Below, piece by piece: positions 9,210-17,549 of a stretch of DNA of 37,950 bases. This DNA is from Streptomyces sp. Ru71 (GTDB lineage Bacteria; Actinomycetota; Actinomycetes; Streptomycetales; Streptomycetaceae), in contig NZ_PQSS01000070.1 in the NCBI RefSeq assembly GCF_002920535.1, positions 1-37,950 of the forward strand, given 5' to 3'. Made by a program: the position numbers and the translations under genes. The notes beneath the pieces were generated by a model. The model was not told the origin of the DNA and did not search any database. It saw only the letters and a program-made list of their open reading frames with translations. Each line of letters opens with the position of its first letter. Position 1 is the stretch's first letter.

Positions 9210-9608
9210 ATGGGCGGCAAGGACATCGGCGATCTGCTCGGAGGCGTCCTCGGGGGCCGCGGCGGCACCGGCAGCGGTGTGCTGCTCGTGGGCGCCCTGC
9301 TGAAGGCCGTCGACGGCGGCAATCCGCTGGACACCCTGGTGGGGGCGCTCGCCGGCGCGGGCCTCGGCGAGCAGACGCGCTCCTGGGTCGGCCCCGGCGA
9401 GAACCGGTCCGTGACCGGCGAGGAACTGCAGCGGGCGCTCGGCGACGACCTCCTCGAACGCGTCGCCCGCGAGGTCGGCGTCAGCCCCGCGCAGGCCGCC
9501 GACGACCTCGCCCAGGCCCTGCCGCACGCGGTCGACCGGCTCACCCCGGACGGGCAGGTGCCGCAGGCCGGCTCCCTGGAGGAGCTGATCCGGCGCGACG
9601 CCCTGTGA
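9210..9608 (+). CDS. YidB-like (DUF937) protein
   Basis: A 132-residue protein with a Gly-rich N-terminal half (DLLGGVLGGRGGTGSG), a hydrophobic stretch, and a conserved C-terminal half: SWVGPGENRSVTGEELQRALGDDLLERVAREVG followed by DLAQALPHAVDRLTPDG. This is the YidB/DUF937 pattern, a family of unknown biochemical function that is widespread in bacteria. ATG 9210 has GAAAGG 7 bases upstream; GTG 9204 would be only one base from it. It follows the ADP-ribosylglycohydrolase gene after 61 bases and is followed by a long palindrome. Confidence 0.85.
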   Translation: MGGKDIGDLLGGVLGGRGGTGSGVLLVGALLKAVDGGNPLDTLVGALAGAGLGEQTRSWVGPGENRSVTGEELQRALGDDLLERVAREVGVSPAQAADDLAQALPHAVDRLTPDGQVPQAGSLEELIRRDAL

Positions 9609-9626
9609 CGGCGCCGTCTCAGCGGA

Positions 9627-9652
9627 CGGGCGGCGCGGGCCCGCGCCGCCCG
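9627..9652. terminator. Perfect GC palindrome after yidB-like gene
   Basis: Thirteen bases (9627-9639) are followed directly by their exact reverse complement (9640-9652). It starts 18 bases after the YidB-like stop and lies before the aroH ribosome-binding site. It most likely acts as a terminator. A protein-binding role cannot be excluded. Confidence 0.55.
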
Positions 9653-9706
9653 GGCTGACTAGGCTGGACCAGCAGCGAGAACAGCCGATACGCAAGGAGC
9701 AGCGCC

Positions 9707-10069
9707 GTGGCGGTACGAGCGGTCCGGGGGGCCGTCCAACTCGACCGGGACGAGGCCGGGCACATGGACGAGCAGGTCGCGGCCCTGCTCACCGCCCTCC
9801 TGGAACGGAACGGACTGAGCACGGACGACCTGATCAGCATCTGGTTCACGGCCACCCCCGACCTGCACAGCGACTTCCCGGCCGCCGCGGCCCGCAAGAT
9901 CGGCATCGTCGACGTGCCGCTGATCTGCGCCCAGGAGCTGGACATCGGGGGCGCCATGCCCCGCGTGGTGCGCGTCCTCGCGCACATCGAGTCGGACAAG
10001 CCGCGCGCCGACATCAACCACGTCTACCTCGGCGCCGCCGCCGCCCTGCGCAAGGACATCGCCCAGTGA
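9707..10069 (+). CDS. aroH: Chorismate mutase, AroH type
   Basis: Converts chorismate to prephenate, the first committed step to phenylalanine and tyrosine. This is the trimeric Bacillus AroH fold, not the helical AroQ fold. Visible active-site residues match it: Arg in RAVRGAVQLDRDEA (Arg7 region), Cys and Glu in CAQELDIGGAMPR (Cys75, Glu78) and the following Arg in VVRVLAHI (Arg90). Length is 120 residues. GTG 9707 has AAGGAG 7 bases upstream. The stop overlaps the tyrA start by 4 bases, so mutase and dehydrogenase are made together, feeding chorismate toward tyrosine. Confidence 0.94.
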   Translation: MAVRAVRGAVQLDRDEAGHMDEQVAALLTALLERNGLSTDDLISIWFTATPDLHSDFPAAAARKIGIVDVPLICAQELDIGGAMPRVVRVLAHIESDKPRADINHVYLGAAAALRKDIAQ

Positions 10070-11151
10070 GGACCGCACTCGTCATCGGCACGGGCCTGAT
10101 CGGCACCTCCGCCGCCCTGGCCCTCGCCCAGCGGGGTGTCACCGTGCACCTCGCCGACCACGACCCGGAGCAGGCCCGCACGGCCGCCGCGCTCGGCGCC
10201 GGCACCGACGAGCCGCCCGCAGGCCCGGTCGACCTGGCGATCGTCGCCGCACCGCCCGCCCATGTGGCCGCCGTGCTCGCCGACGCCATGCGCCGGGGTG
10301 TGGCCCGCGGCTACATCGACGTGGCCAGCGTCAAGGGCGGACCGCGCCGCGAGCTGGAGGCGCTCGGCCTGGACCTGTCCGCCTACATCGGCACCCACCC
10401 GATGTCCGGCCGGGAGAAGTCCGGGCCGCTCGCCGCCTCCGGCGACCTCTTCGAGGGCCGCCCCTGGGTGCTCACGCCGACCCGGGACACCGACACCGAG
10501 GTGCTGAACCTCGCCCTGGAGCTGGTCTCGCACTGCCGGGCGGTGCCGGTCGTCATGGACGCCGACGCCCACGACCGGGCCGTCGCCCTGGTCTCCCACA
10601 TGCCCCACCTGGTCTCCAGCCTGGTCGCCGCCCGCCTGGAGAACGCCGAGGAGACGGCCGTACGGCTGTGCGGGCAGGGCATCCGGGACGTGACCCGGAT
10701 CGCCGCCTCCGACCCGCGGATGTGGATCGACATCCTCTCCGCGAACCCCGGGCCGGTCGCCGACCTGCTCTCCGACGTGGCCGCCGACCTGGACGAGACC
10801 GTCCAGGCGCTGCGCGCGCTGCAGTCCTCCGACGAGGCCAAGCGCCGGGAGGGCACCGCCGGCATCCAGGACGTGCTGCGCCGGGGCAACGCCGGCCAGG
10901 TCCGCGTCCCCGGCAAGCACGGCAGCGCCCCGCGCGTCTACGAGACCGTCGTCGTCCTCATCGACGACCAGCCCGGCCAGCTGGCCCGCATCTTCGCCGA
11001 CGCCGGCCGGGCCGGGGTCAACATCGAGGACGTGCGCATCGAGCACGCGACCGGGCAGCAGGCGGGCCTGGTGCAGCTGATGGTCGAGCCCAAGGCGGCG
11101 CCGGTGCTGACGGCCGCGCTGCGCGAGCGGGGCTGGGCCATCCGCCAGTAA
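10066..11151 (+). CDS. tyrA: Prephenate dehydrogenase with ACT domain
   Basis: Oxidatively decarboxylates prephenate to 4-hydroxyphenylpyruvate using NAD(P), in the cytoplasm. The Rossmann motif VIGTGLIGTSAALALA opens the protein. The prephenate-binding segment IGTHPMSGREKSGP lies near residue 108, and HDRAVALVSHMPHLVSS carries the conserved His. A C-terminal ACT domain from about residue 285 (YETVVVLIDDQPGQLARIFADAG) predicts allosteric feedback by tyrosine. Length is 361 residues. GTG 10066 is coupled to aroH by a GTGA overlap. Confidence 0.95.
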   Translation: MRTALVIGTGLIGTSAALALAQRGVTVHLADHDPEQARTAAALGAGTDEPPAGPVDLAIVAAPPAHVAAVLADAMRRGVARGYIDVASVKGGPRRELEALGLDLSAYIGTHPMSGREKSGPLAASGDLFEGRPWVLTPTRDTDTEVLNLALELVSHCRAVPVVMDADAHDRAVALVSHMPHLVSSLVAARLENAEETAVRLCGQGIRDVTRIAASDPRMWIDILSANPGPVADLLSDVAADLDETVQALRALQSSDEAKRREGTAGIQDVLRRGNAGQVRVPGKHGSAPRVYETVVVLIDDQPGQLARIFADAGRAGVNIEDVRIEHATGQQAGLVQLMVEPKAAPVLTAALRERGWAIRQ

Positions 11152-11178
11152 GAGGCGCGTCGCGGAGCCAGTAACCTT

Positions 11179-11215
11179 GTGCGGGGCGTCCCCGAATGGG
11201 CCGTGCGCCCCGCAC
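11179..11215 (+). terminator. Hairpin between tyrA and cmk
   Basis: GTGCGGGGCG (11179-11188) pairs perfectly with CGCCCCGCAC (11206-11215) across a 17-base loop. It sits 27 bases after tyrA and ends 36 bases before the cmk start. A -10-like TAACCT at 11171-11176 precedes it, so it may be either a tyrA terminator or part of a cmk leader. Confidence 0.4.
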
Positions 11216-11251
11216 CCCGCTCACCGCCTCGCACCAGGAAGGTGTCCCCCC

Positions 11252-11947
11252 GTGGAAAACGGCGCCGCCCAGACTGTGCCGCCTGTGATCGTCGCCATCG
11301 ACGGTCCCTCCGGCACGGGCAAGTCGAGCACGTCCAAGGCCGTGGCCGCGCAGCTCGGCCTGAGCTACCTGGACACCGGCGCCCAGTACCGGGCGATCAC
11401 CTGGTGGATGGTGACCAACGGCATCGACGTCGACGACCCGGCCGCGATCGCCGCCGCCGCGGGCAAGCCGAAGATCGTCTCCGGCACCGACCCGGAGAAG
11501 CCGACGATCACCGTCGACGGCTTCGACGTCTCCGGCCCGATCCGCACCCAGGAGGTCACCTCGCAGGTCAGCGCGGTCAGCGCGGTGCCCGAGGTGCGGG
11601 CCCGGATCACCGAGCTGCAGCGCTCCATCGCGACCGGCGCCGAGAACGGCATCGTCGTCGAGGGCCGCGACATCGGTACGACCGTGCTGCCGGACGCCGA
11701 TCTGAAGATCTTCCTCACCGCCTCCCCGGAGGCCCGCGCCGCCCGGCGCAGCGGTGAGCTCAAGGGCGCCGACGTGCACTCGACCCGCGAGGCGCTGCTC
11801 AAGCGGGACGCCGCCGACTCCAGCCGCAAGACCTCGCCGCTGGCCAAGGCCGGCGACGCCGTCGAGGTGGACACCACCGAGCTCACGCTGGCCCAGGTCA
11901 TCGAGTGTGTCGTCACCCTCGTCGAGGAGAAGCGGGCGGGGAAGTGA
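11252..11947 (+). CDS. cmk: Cytidylate kinase
   Basis: Phosphorylates CMP and dCMP with ATP, recycling cytidine nucleotides for RNA, DNA and lipid precursors. The P-loop GPSGTGKSS lies at residues 17-25 and is followed by LSYLDTGAQYRAITWW (most homologues read DTGAMYR). The conserved VEGRDIGTTVLPDADLKIFL and the Arg-rich lid (ARAARRSGE) are present. GTG 11252 gives 231 residues, the usual length, with AGGAAGG 9 bases upstream; the longer in-frame start at 11177 adds unconserved sequence. The stop overlaps the next gene by 4 bases. The cmk-acyltransferase-der order is conserved in Streptomyces; M. tuberculosis has cmk next to der. Confidence 0.95.
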   Translation: MENGAAQTVPPVIVAIDGPSGTGKSSTSKAVAAQLGLSYLDTGAQYRAITWWMVTNGIDVDDPAAIAAAAGKPKIVSGTDPEKPTITVDGFDVSGPIRTQEVTSQVSAVSAVPEVRARITELQRSIATGAENGIVVEGRDIGTTVLPDADLKIFLTASPEARAARRSGELKGADVHSTREALLKRDAADSSRKTSPLAKAGDAVEVDTTELTLAQVIECVVTLVEEKRAGK

Positions 11948-12648
11948 CCGCACCGTCCGAGCGGGGCGCGGACGTCGGGCGGCGCATCGGCGTCGGCCTG
12001 ATGTACGGCCTGTTCAAGCCGCGTGTGCTGGGCGCCTGGCGGATGCCGGCGCGCGGCCCGGTCATCCTGGCCGTCAACCACTCGCACAACATCGACGGCC
12101 CCATGGTCATGGGCGTGGCGCCCCGGCCCGTGCACTTCCTGATCAAGAAGGAAGCGTTCATCGGGCCGCTCGACCCCTTCCTGACCGGCATCGGCCAGCT
12201 CAAGGTCGACCGCTCCACGGCCGACCGCACCGCGATCACGCAGGCGCTTCAGGTGCTGCAGGAGGGCGGTGTCCTCGGGATCTTCCCGGAGGGCACCCGG
12301 GGCGAGGGCGACTTCGCCTCCCTGCGTGCCGGGCTCGCGTACTTCGCGGTGCGCTCCGGGGCGCCGATCGTGCCGGTCGCCGTGCTGGGAAGTTCCGAGC
12401 GGCGCGGACGGTTGATAAAGGGGCTGCCCCCGCTGCGCTCGCGCATCGACGTCGTCTTCGGCGACCCGTTCGACGCGGGTGACGGCAGTGGACGCCGTAC
12501 GCGCAAGGCCCTCGACGAGGCGACCGAGCGCATCCAGAAGCAGCTCACCGAGCACCTGGAAAACGCCAGGCGACTGACCGGCCGCCGGGCGACACTGAGT
12601 AGTGGATCAGGCTCACCCGCGGCCCGCTCCACCGATCACCACGAATGA
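11944..12648 (+). CDS. 1-acyl-glycerol-3-phosphate acyltransferase-like (PlsC family)
   Basis: Transfers an acyl chain to a lysophospholipid at the inner face of the membrane; the exact acceptor is not known. The catalytic HX4D motif is HSHNID (His46, Asp51) and the glycerophosphate-binding motif is FPEGTRGEG (Glu116). The conserved VPVAVLGS strand follows. GTG 11944 overlaps the cmk stop by 4 bases and gives 234 residues, normal for the family. A 19-base gap separates it from der, so cmk, this gene and der probably form one transcript. Confidence 0.9.
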   Translation: MTAPSERGADVGRRIGVGLMYGLFKPRVLGAWRMPARGPVILAVNHSHNIDGPMVMGVAPRPVHFLIKKEAFIGPLDPFLTGIGQLKVDRSTADRTAITQALQVLQEGGVLGIFPEGTRGEGDFASLRAGLAYFAVRSGAPIVPVAVLGSSERRGRLIKGLPPLRSRIDVVFGDPFDAGDGSGRRTRKALDEATERIQKQLTEHLENARRLTGRRATLSSGSGSPAARSTDHHE

Positions 12649-12667
12649 ACGACGAGGTACGGACTTC

Positions 12668-14149
12668 ATGAACGACCACATCCAGCCCGACGGCTCGGAC
12701 GTACACGAGCACGATCACGGGGCTCTCGGCGACGCCGAGTACGCGGAGTTCATGGAGCTCGCCGCGGAAGAGGGCTTCGACCTGGAGGACGTCGAGGGCG
12801 CGATCGAGGAGGCCGGGCACGGTCCGCTGCCGGTGCTCGCCGTCGTCGGCCGCCCCAATGTCGGCAAGTCGACCCTCGTCAACCGGATCATCGGCCGCCG
12901 TGAGGCCGTCGTCGAGGACAAGCCCGGCGTCACCCGCGACCGCGTCACCTACGAGGCCGAGTGGGCGGGCCGCCGCTTCAAGGTCGTCGACACCGGCGGC
13001 TGGGAGCAGGACGTCCTCGGCATCGACGCCTCCGTCGCCGCGCAGGCCGAGTTCGCGATCGAGGCCGCCGACGCGGTCGTGTTCGTCGTCGACGCCAAGG
13101 TCGGCGCCACCGACACCGACGAGGCGGTCGTCCGGCTGCTGCGCAAGGCCGGCAAGCCGGTCGTGCTGTGCGCCAACAAGGTGGACGGCCCCAGCGGCGA
13201 GGCCGACGCGGCCTACCTGTGGTCCCTCGGCCTCGGCGAGCCGCACCCCGTCTCCGCGCTGCACGGCCGCGGCACCGGCGACATGCTGGACGCCGTCCTG
13301 GAGGTGCTGCCCGAGGCGCCCCGCGAGACGTTCGGCGGCGCCGGGATCGGCGGCCCGCGCCGGGTGGCGCTCATCGGCCGCCCGAACGTCGGCAAGTCCT
13401 CGCTGCTGAACAAGGTGGCCGGCGAGGAGCGCGTCGTCGTCAACGAACTCGCCGGCACCACCCGCGACCCGGTCGACGAGATGATCGAACTGGGCGGCAA
13501 GACCTGGAAGTTCGTCGACACCGCGGGCATCCGCAAGCGGGTCCACCTCCAGCAGGGCGCCGACTACTACGCCTCGCTGCGCACCGCGGCCGCCGTGGAG
13601 AAGGCCGAGGTCGCCGTCGTCCTGATCGACTCCGCCGAGTCCATCTCCGTGCAGGACCAGCGGATCGTCACCATGGCGGTCGAGGCGGGCCGCGCGCTCG
13701 TCCTGGCCTTCAACAAGTGGGACACCCTCGACGAGGAGCGCCGCTACTACCTGGAGCGGGAGATCGAGACCGAGCTGGGCCAGGTCTCCTGGGCGCCCCG
13801 GGTCAACGTCTCGGCCCGCACCGGCCGGCACATGGAGAAGCTGGTCCCGGCGATCGAGACCGCCCTCGCCGGCTGGGAGACCCGTGTCCCGACCGGCCGG
13901 CTGAACGCCTTCCTCGGTGAGCTGGTCGCCGCCCACCCGCACCCGATCCGGGGCGGCAAGCAGCCGCGCATCCTCTTCGGCACCCAGGCCGGTACCAAGC
14001 CGCCGCGGTTCGTGCTGTTCGCCTCCGGCTTCATCGAGGCCGGCTACCGGCGCTTCATCGAGCGCCGGCTGCGCGAGGAGTTCGGCTTCGAGGGCACGCC
14101 GATCCATATCTCCGTGCGGGTGCGCGAGAAGCGCGGCAGGAAGAAGTAG
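12668..14149 (+). CDS. der: Ribosome biogenesis GTPase Der (EngA)
   Basis: Essential GTPase with two tandem G domains that acts in assembly of the 50S subunit. The first domain has GRPNVGKST (from residue 61), DTGGW and ANKVD. The second has GRPNVGKSS (from 237), DTAGI and FNKWD. A C-terminal KH-like domain ends in a basic tail (RVREKRGRKK). ATG 12668 has GAGG 10 bases upstream and gives 493 residues. The first ~55 residues form an acidic, His-containing extension (DVHEHDHGALGD) seen in actinobacterial homologues. A very strong terminator follows. Confidence 0.96.
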   Translation: MNDHIQPDGSDVHEHDHGALGDAEYAEFMELAAEEGFDLEDVEGAIEEAGHGPLPVLAVVGRPNVGKSTLVNRIIGRREAVVEDKPGVTRDRVTYEAEWAGRRFKVVDTGGWEQDVLGIDASVAAQAEFAIEAADAVVFVVDAKVGATDTDEAVVRLLRKAGKPVVLCANKVDGPSGEADAAYLWSLGLGEPHPVSALHGRGTGDMLDAVLEVLPEAPRETFGGAGIGGPRRVALIGRPNVGKSSLLNKVAGEERVVVNELAGTTRDPVDEMIELGGKTWKFVDTAGIRKRVHLQQGADYYASLRTAAAVEKAEVAVVLIDSAESISVQDQRIVTMAVEAGRALVLAFNKWDTLDEERRYYLEREIETELGQVSWAPRVNVSARTGRHMEKLVPAIETALAGWETRVPTGRLNAFLGELVAAHPHPIRGGKQPRILFGTQAGTKPPRFVLFASGFIEAGYRRFIERRLREEFGFEGTPIHISVRVREKRGRKK

Positions 14150-14165
14150 CGGGTCACCGGCACAC

Positions 14166-14217
14166 CGAAGGGGCGGCCCCCGGGTTCCACGGACTGGAAC
14201 CGGGGGCCGCCCCTTCG
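14166..14217. terminator. Bidirectional terminator after der
   Basis: A 22-base-pair stem with one bulged G runs from CGAAGGGGCGG (14166) to its complement ending at 14217. It lies 16 bases after the der stop and 7 bases before the end of the convergent gene, so it serves both. Confidence 0.85.
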
Positions 14218-14224
14218 CTGTACG

Positions 14225-14614
14225 TCAGCTGCCGCCGGGCCGGGCGGGCGGCAGCGCCGGGACGTACTGCATGGCCCCGCCCTGCTGCCCCACGGGTCCC
14301 ACGCGCTGCCACACCGACTGCCGGCCGACCCGCGCACTGTGCGCCCCCGCGCTGTAGGCGCTGTACGAGCTGCTGAACGACCCCGGCCGGGGGCCGCCCC
14401 GGCCGCTGTGCGGGATGTTCCCGAACGCGGTGAACCCCAGCTCCTCCTCGCCGCTGCGGTCACCCGGCAGCGAGCGGAAGGACTTGACGTACTCGGCGTA
14501 GAGCGCGTCGTAGATCGGCGTGGCCGATGGGCCGCGCTGCGGCTCCTGCCCCGGCCGCGGCGGAGGGGGGACCGTGGAGAAGCTCTGGCGGCGGGGAACG
14601 TCGTAAGTGTGCAC
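14225..14614 (-). CDS. Uncharacterised Streptomyces protein
   Basis: A 129-residue protein I do not recognise. It starts HTYDVPRRQSFSTVPPPPRPG, has one better-ordered stretch (PIYDALYAEYVKSFRSLPGDRSGEEELGF) and otherwise consists of Gly, Pro, Ser and Ala. No signal peptide, membrane helix or Cys motif is visible. GTG 14614 has no clear Shine-Dalgarno. The frame lies opposite no other good frame and its codon use is typical, so I take it as real. It ends against the shared der terminator. Confidence 0.6.
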   Translation of the reverse strand: MHTYDVPRRQSFSTVPPPPRPGQEPQRGPSATPIYDALYAEYVKSFRSLPGDRSGEEELGFTAFGNIPHSGRGGPRPGSFSSSYSAYSAGAHSARVGRQSVWQRVGPVGQQGGAMQYVPALPPARPGGS

Positions 14615-14786
14615 GTAAGTCCAAACGACGGGGGCACCTGAAGGGATGCGGCCGACCGGTCCGGGGCGGTGCAGCGATACGGCCTGCCGGCCCGGTCGGC
14701 TTCTCGTTGGAACGGGGCGAGGCCGAGCTGCCCGTTCCGGTCGGCTGCCGCCGGAGGGCGTGGCCGGTCGGGCCCCGTTTCGCTGG

Positions 14787-15584
14787 TCAGGTGCCGGCGA
14801 GCGGGAGGGTCGCCGCGACCAGCCGGCCGTTCGCCGCCGCCTTGTCCAGCGCGTCGCGCAGCAGGTCTTCCCGGGGCTGCCGGCCGATGGAGCCCACCGG
14901 CCCGGCGAACAGCAGTACCTGCTGGTGCTTGTTGGCGGCGGCCCGCCAGCCGTCGGTGACCTGCAGCGGCTGGTGCGCCTGCCACCAGGCCACCGGCTGC
15001 CCGCCGTCGGCGCCGGGCTGGAGCACCGCGTGCAGCTGCCCCGCCGCGAGCAGCACGGACCAGCCGTGCAGCACCTGCGGTACGGCGGACAGTTCGGGCA
15101 GCGGCATGAAGCCGTGCTCGATCAGCAGCGGCAGGAAGTCGTCGCCGGTGCCGGTGGAGCCGGGGCGTACGATCGGCGCGGTCGGCTCCACGACCAGGGC
15201 GGGGTGCAGCTCCCCGGCGATCAGCACCAGTCCGCTGGTCACGCCCAGCACGGCCTGTTCCGGCACCGACTTCGCCGGCTCGGACCCGGCGGCGGCCTGG
15301 CCGCTCGCGACGCCGCCGATGGAGCGGACCGCGCCCTGCAGCTGCTCCTCGGTGACCTGGACGACCTGCGAGGGCAGGCAGCCGGCGTGGGCGAAGGCGA
15401 GCACGGCGGTTTCGTCGCCGATGAACAGCACGGTGCTGGTGCGTTCGTGCTCGGGGTCGCCCGGGGTGCGGCAGGAAGTGCAGTCGTAACTGCCGGGGGC
15501 GTTCTCCCCGGCGAGCAGCCGGTCGGCTTCTTCGTCGCCGATCTCGGCGCGTACCTCGTCGCTGACGTCGAGCATGCGCGGCAC
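14787..15584 (-). CDS. Conserved protein with N-terminal CxxC, function unknown
   Basis: A 265-residue protein without a function I can assign. Residues 1-75 include a C-x2-C pair in SYDCTSCRTPGD and a further Cys in AHAGCLPSQVV, which might bind zinc. The rest alternates strands and Ala-rich helices (AVLGVTSGLVLIAGELHPALVVEPTAPIV) and ends with LLRDALDKAAANGRLVAATLPLAG. There is no signal peptide or membrane segment. GTG 15584 is supported by GAGGGAG 6 bases upstream; ATG 15575 is possible. The gene is divergent from rpf across 514 bases and 172 bases upstream of the 129-residue gene. Confidence 0.75.
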   Translation of the reverse strand: MPRMLDVSDEVRAEIGDEEADRLLAGENAPGSYDCTSCRTPGDPEHERTSTVLFIGDETAVLAFAHAGCLPSQVVQVTEEQLQGAVRSIGGVASGQAAAGSEPAKSVPEQAVLGVTSGLVLIAGELHPALVVEPTAPIVRPGSTGTGDDFLPLLIEHGFMPLPELSAVPQVLHGWSVLLAAGQLHAVLQPGADGGQPVAWWQAHQPLQVTDGWRAAANKHQQVLLFAGPVGSIGRQPREDLLRDALDKAAANGRLVAATLPLAGT

Positions 15585-15779
15585 GGGTGGCTCCCTCGGG
15601 ATGCGGTGCGTTGGCGGGGCCGGGTGGGTCCCCGGCTCATGAAGAACACAACGGACGAGCTGTGGTGGGGGTCACGCACGTGGGGGAACGGAATCGAACC
15701 ATCCGACGCGTACGGTCATCACCGCGCCGGAATCGGTCACTCACCGTCAAGTGTTCGAGCCGTCAAGGATGTTGGATCG

Positions 15780-15793
15780 GTGAAGTGGCTCAC
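15780..15793. promoter_or_regulatory. Crp-type site upstream of rpf
   Basis: GTGA-N6-TCAC forms a perfect dyad (GTGAAGTGGCTCAC), the classical CRP half-sites. Its centre lies about 62 bases before the predicted transcription start of rpf, the class I activator position. Family knowledge: Crp regulates rpf genes in M. tuberculosis and Crp acts in spore germination in Streptomyces. Confidence 0.6.
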
Positions 15794-15812
15794 AGGTGGC
15801 CGCGTCCGATGG

Positions 15813-15842
15813 TTGACATGTCCTGTTATTCAGGGATGTAGT
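15813..15842 (+). promoter_or_regulatory. Promoter of rpf
   Basis: TTGACA (15813-15818), an 18-base spacer and TGTAGT (15837-15842) predict a start near 15849. That leaves an untranslated leader of about 250 bases before ATG 16099. The leader is GC-rich and can fold, but I do not find a gene or the conserved ydaO (c-di-AMP) riboswitch blocks that precede some Streptomyces rpf genes. Confidence 0.6.
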
Positions 15843-16098
15843 GGGTGGCCGGAAAGCGCCGATACCCTGGGTAACGGTCAACTGGCCTGGAATGACAGGG
15901 AATTGGTTGATGCGGGGCCGTCCGGCTCCCTACATTCCTCCGCCGTGTGCAACGAGCACCGCCCGAGTACGTCCGCCGGTCCGCGCCGAGTCGCGGAGCA
16001 CCACCCCCGGCGGGCGGGGCGGAGCGCGACCCCCGCGCCGATGCGCGAGGGGTGGCGGTCCGCCTTGGGGGACCTCGGGTCGTTCGAGAGGGAACTAC

Positions 16099-16773
16099 AT
16101 GTCCGAATGTGCCGATAACACCCGCACCAACGCTCGCAAGACCCTGACCAGGGGTCAGGCCCGTACGACGGTGGTCCTCGCCGGGGCGGCGCTCCTCGCC
16201 CCCCTCGGCCTGCTCGCCTCGGCCGGCGGTGCCGCGGCGGCGGACGGCGGCGTGTGGGACCGCATCGCCCAGTGCGAGAGCGGCGGCAACTGGCACATCA
16301 ACACCGGCAACGGCTACTACGGCGGCCTGCAGTTCTCCGCCGGCACCTGGCGCGCATACGGCGGCACGGCCTACGCGCCGACCGCCGACCAGGCCTCGCG
16401 GTCCGCGCAGATCGCCGTCGCCACCAAGGTCCAGCGCGCCCAGGGCTGGGGCGCCTGGCCGGTCTGCTCGGCACGCGCCGGGGCCTACGGCGACGCGCCC
16501 TCGGCCGGCCCGGCCTCGGCGAAGTCGGCGCCGAAGCGGACGAAGTCCGCCCCGTCCAAGCCGGCGAAGGCGCCGGCCCGGTCGAACGGCCACGCCGACC
16601 GCGGTTCCGCGCGCGGCGGCGACTACACCGTGCGCGAGGGCGACACGCTCAGCGGCATCGCCGCGCGCCAGGGCACCAGCTGGCAGCGGATCTACGCCGC
16701 GAACCAGGGCGTCATCGGCGGCGATCCGGACCTGATCGTGCCGGGCATGAAGCTCGCCCTGCGGCACCTGTAA
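16099..16773 (+). CDS. Resuscitation-promoting factor with LysM domain
   Basis: Secreted cell-wall hydrolase that cleaves peptidoglycan glycan strands and helps spores germinate. Residues 1-49 are a signal peptide: a basic start, then a hydrophobic stretch (VVLAGAALLAPLGLLA) and an Ala-rich cleavage region. The Rpf lysozyme-like domain follows (WDRIAQCESGGNWHINTGNG, catalytic Glu60). After a Lys/Ala/Pro linker, a LysM domain from about residue 176 (YTVREGDTLSGIAARQG) anchors the enzyme to the wall. Length is 224 residues, the RpfA-type architecture. ATG 16099 has GAGGG 6 bases upstream. Control by a Crp-type site and a long leader is likely. Confidence 0.92.
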   Translation: MSECADNTRTNARKTLTRGQARTTVVLAGAALLAPLGLLASAGGAAAADGGVWDRIAQCESGGNWHINTGNGYYGGLQFSAGTWRAYGGTAYAPTADQASRSAQIAVATKVQRAQGWGAWPVCSARAGAYGDAPSAGPASAKSAPKRTKSAPSKPAKAPARSNGHADRGSARGGDYTVREGDTLSGIAARQGTSWQRIYAANQGVIGGDPDLIVPGMKLALRHL

Positions 16774-16789
16774 GGCGCGACTCCCGCCG

Positions 16790-16837
16790 CGCCGCGGGGC
16801 CCCGCCCGGTCCGCCGACCGCGCGGGGCCCCGCGGCG
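16790..16837. terminator. Terminator between rpf and livF
   Basis: A perfect 16-base-pair stem (16790-16805 with 16822-16837) and a 16-base loop lie 16 bases after rpf. The convergent livF ends at 16893, so the hairpin can serve both directions. Confidence 0.8.
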
Positions 16838-16892
16838 TGCACCCGGCCGTCCGGCGCCACTGCAGCACCTGCCGTGGGCGGGCCGGGTGCGG

Positions 16893-17549
16893 TCAGCCGG
16901 CCGTGTCCCGCCGTTCCAGCTCCGTCGCCTCGCCGGTGAAGACCACCGAGCCGCGGCGCAGTTCGTACAGCACCACCGCCCTGCGGGCGCGCAGCGCGGG
17001 CGGCAGCCGCTGTTCGGCGAGGATCACGCAGGCGTCCAGCGAGGCCAGCAGCTCGTAGGTGCGGGTGGCCACCGCGGGGGCCATGCCCTGGGTGGGCTCG
17101 TCGGCGAGCACCACGCGCGCGTGGGCCGACAGCGCCCGGGCCAGGGCGAGCATGCGCTGCTCGCCACCGGAGAGCGTGCCGGCCCGGCGCGGGAGCAGGG
17201 GCGCCAGCTGCGGGTAGGCGGCGAGGGCGGCGTCCTGCGCGCCGGCGGTCAGGGCGAGGTTCTCGCGGACGGTGAGGGAGCCGAACACCGCCTGCCGCTC
17301 CGGGATCAGGCACAGGCCGCGCCGGGCCCGCTCGTACGCGGGCAGCCGCGTGATGTCCGTGCCGTCCCACAGCACGGCCCCGGCGGCCAGCGGCACGGTC
17401 CCGGCCAGGGCACGCAGGGCGGTGCTGCGGCCGGAGCCGTTGCGGCCCAGCAGCACCGTCAGACCGGGACCGGGTGCGGTGAGCGTGACGCCGTGCAGGG
17501 CCTCCAGCGGGCCGTAGCGCACGCGCGCGTGCCACAGGGCGAGGGTCAT
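16893..17549 (-). CDS. LivF-type ABC ATPase with altered Walker A
   Basis: Second ATPase of a branched-chain-amino-acid-type importer. The 218-residue protein has the signature LSGGEQRMLALARAL, Walker B VVLADEPTQGMAP and Q-loop LIPERQAVFGSLTV, all intact. The Walker A motif reads LGRNGSGRST: the invariant Lys is Arg41 (codon CGC at 17427-17429). Lys-to-Arg at this place usually abolishes hydrolysis. ATG 17549 overlaps the stop of the LivHMG fusion gene (ATGA), so the two are made in step. It partners with the LivG domain of the fusion. It is the last gene of the leftward operon. Confidence 0.9.
   Translation of the reverse strand: MTLALWHARVRYGPLEALHGVTLTAPGPGLTVLLGRNGSGRSTALRALAGTVPLAAGAVLWDGTDITRLPAYERARRGLCLIPERQAVFGSLTVRENLALTAGAQDAALAAYPQLAPLLPRRAGTLSGGEQRMLALARALSAHARVVLADEPTQGMAPAVATRTYELLASLDACVILAEQRLPPALRARRAVVLYELRRGSVVFTGEATELERRDTAG

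Noticed and set aside
15849..16098. ydaO (c-di-AMP) riboswitch in the rpf leader
   Set aside because: Some Streptomyces rpf genes have one, but the conserved sequence blocks are not visible here. A covariance-model search would decide.
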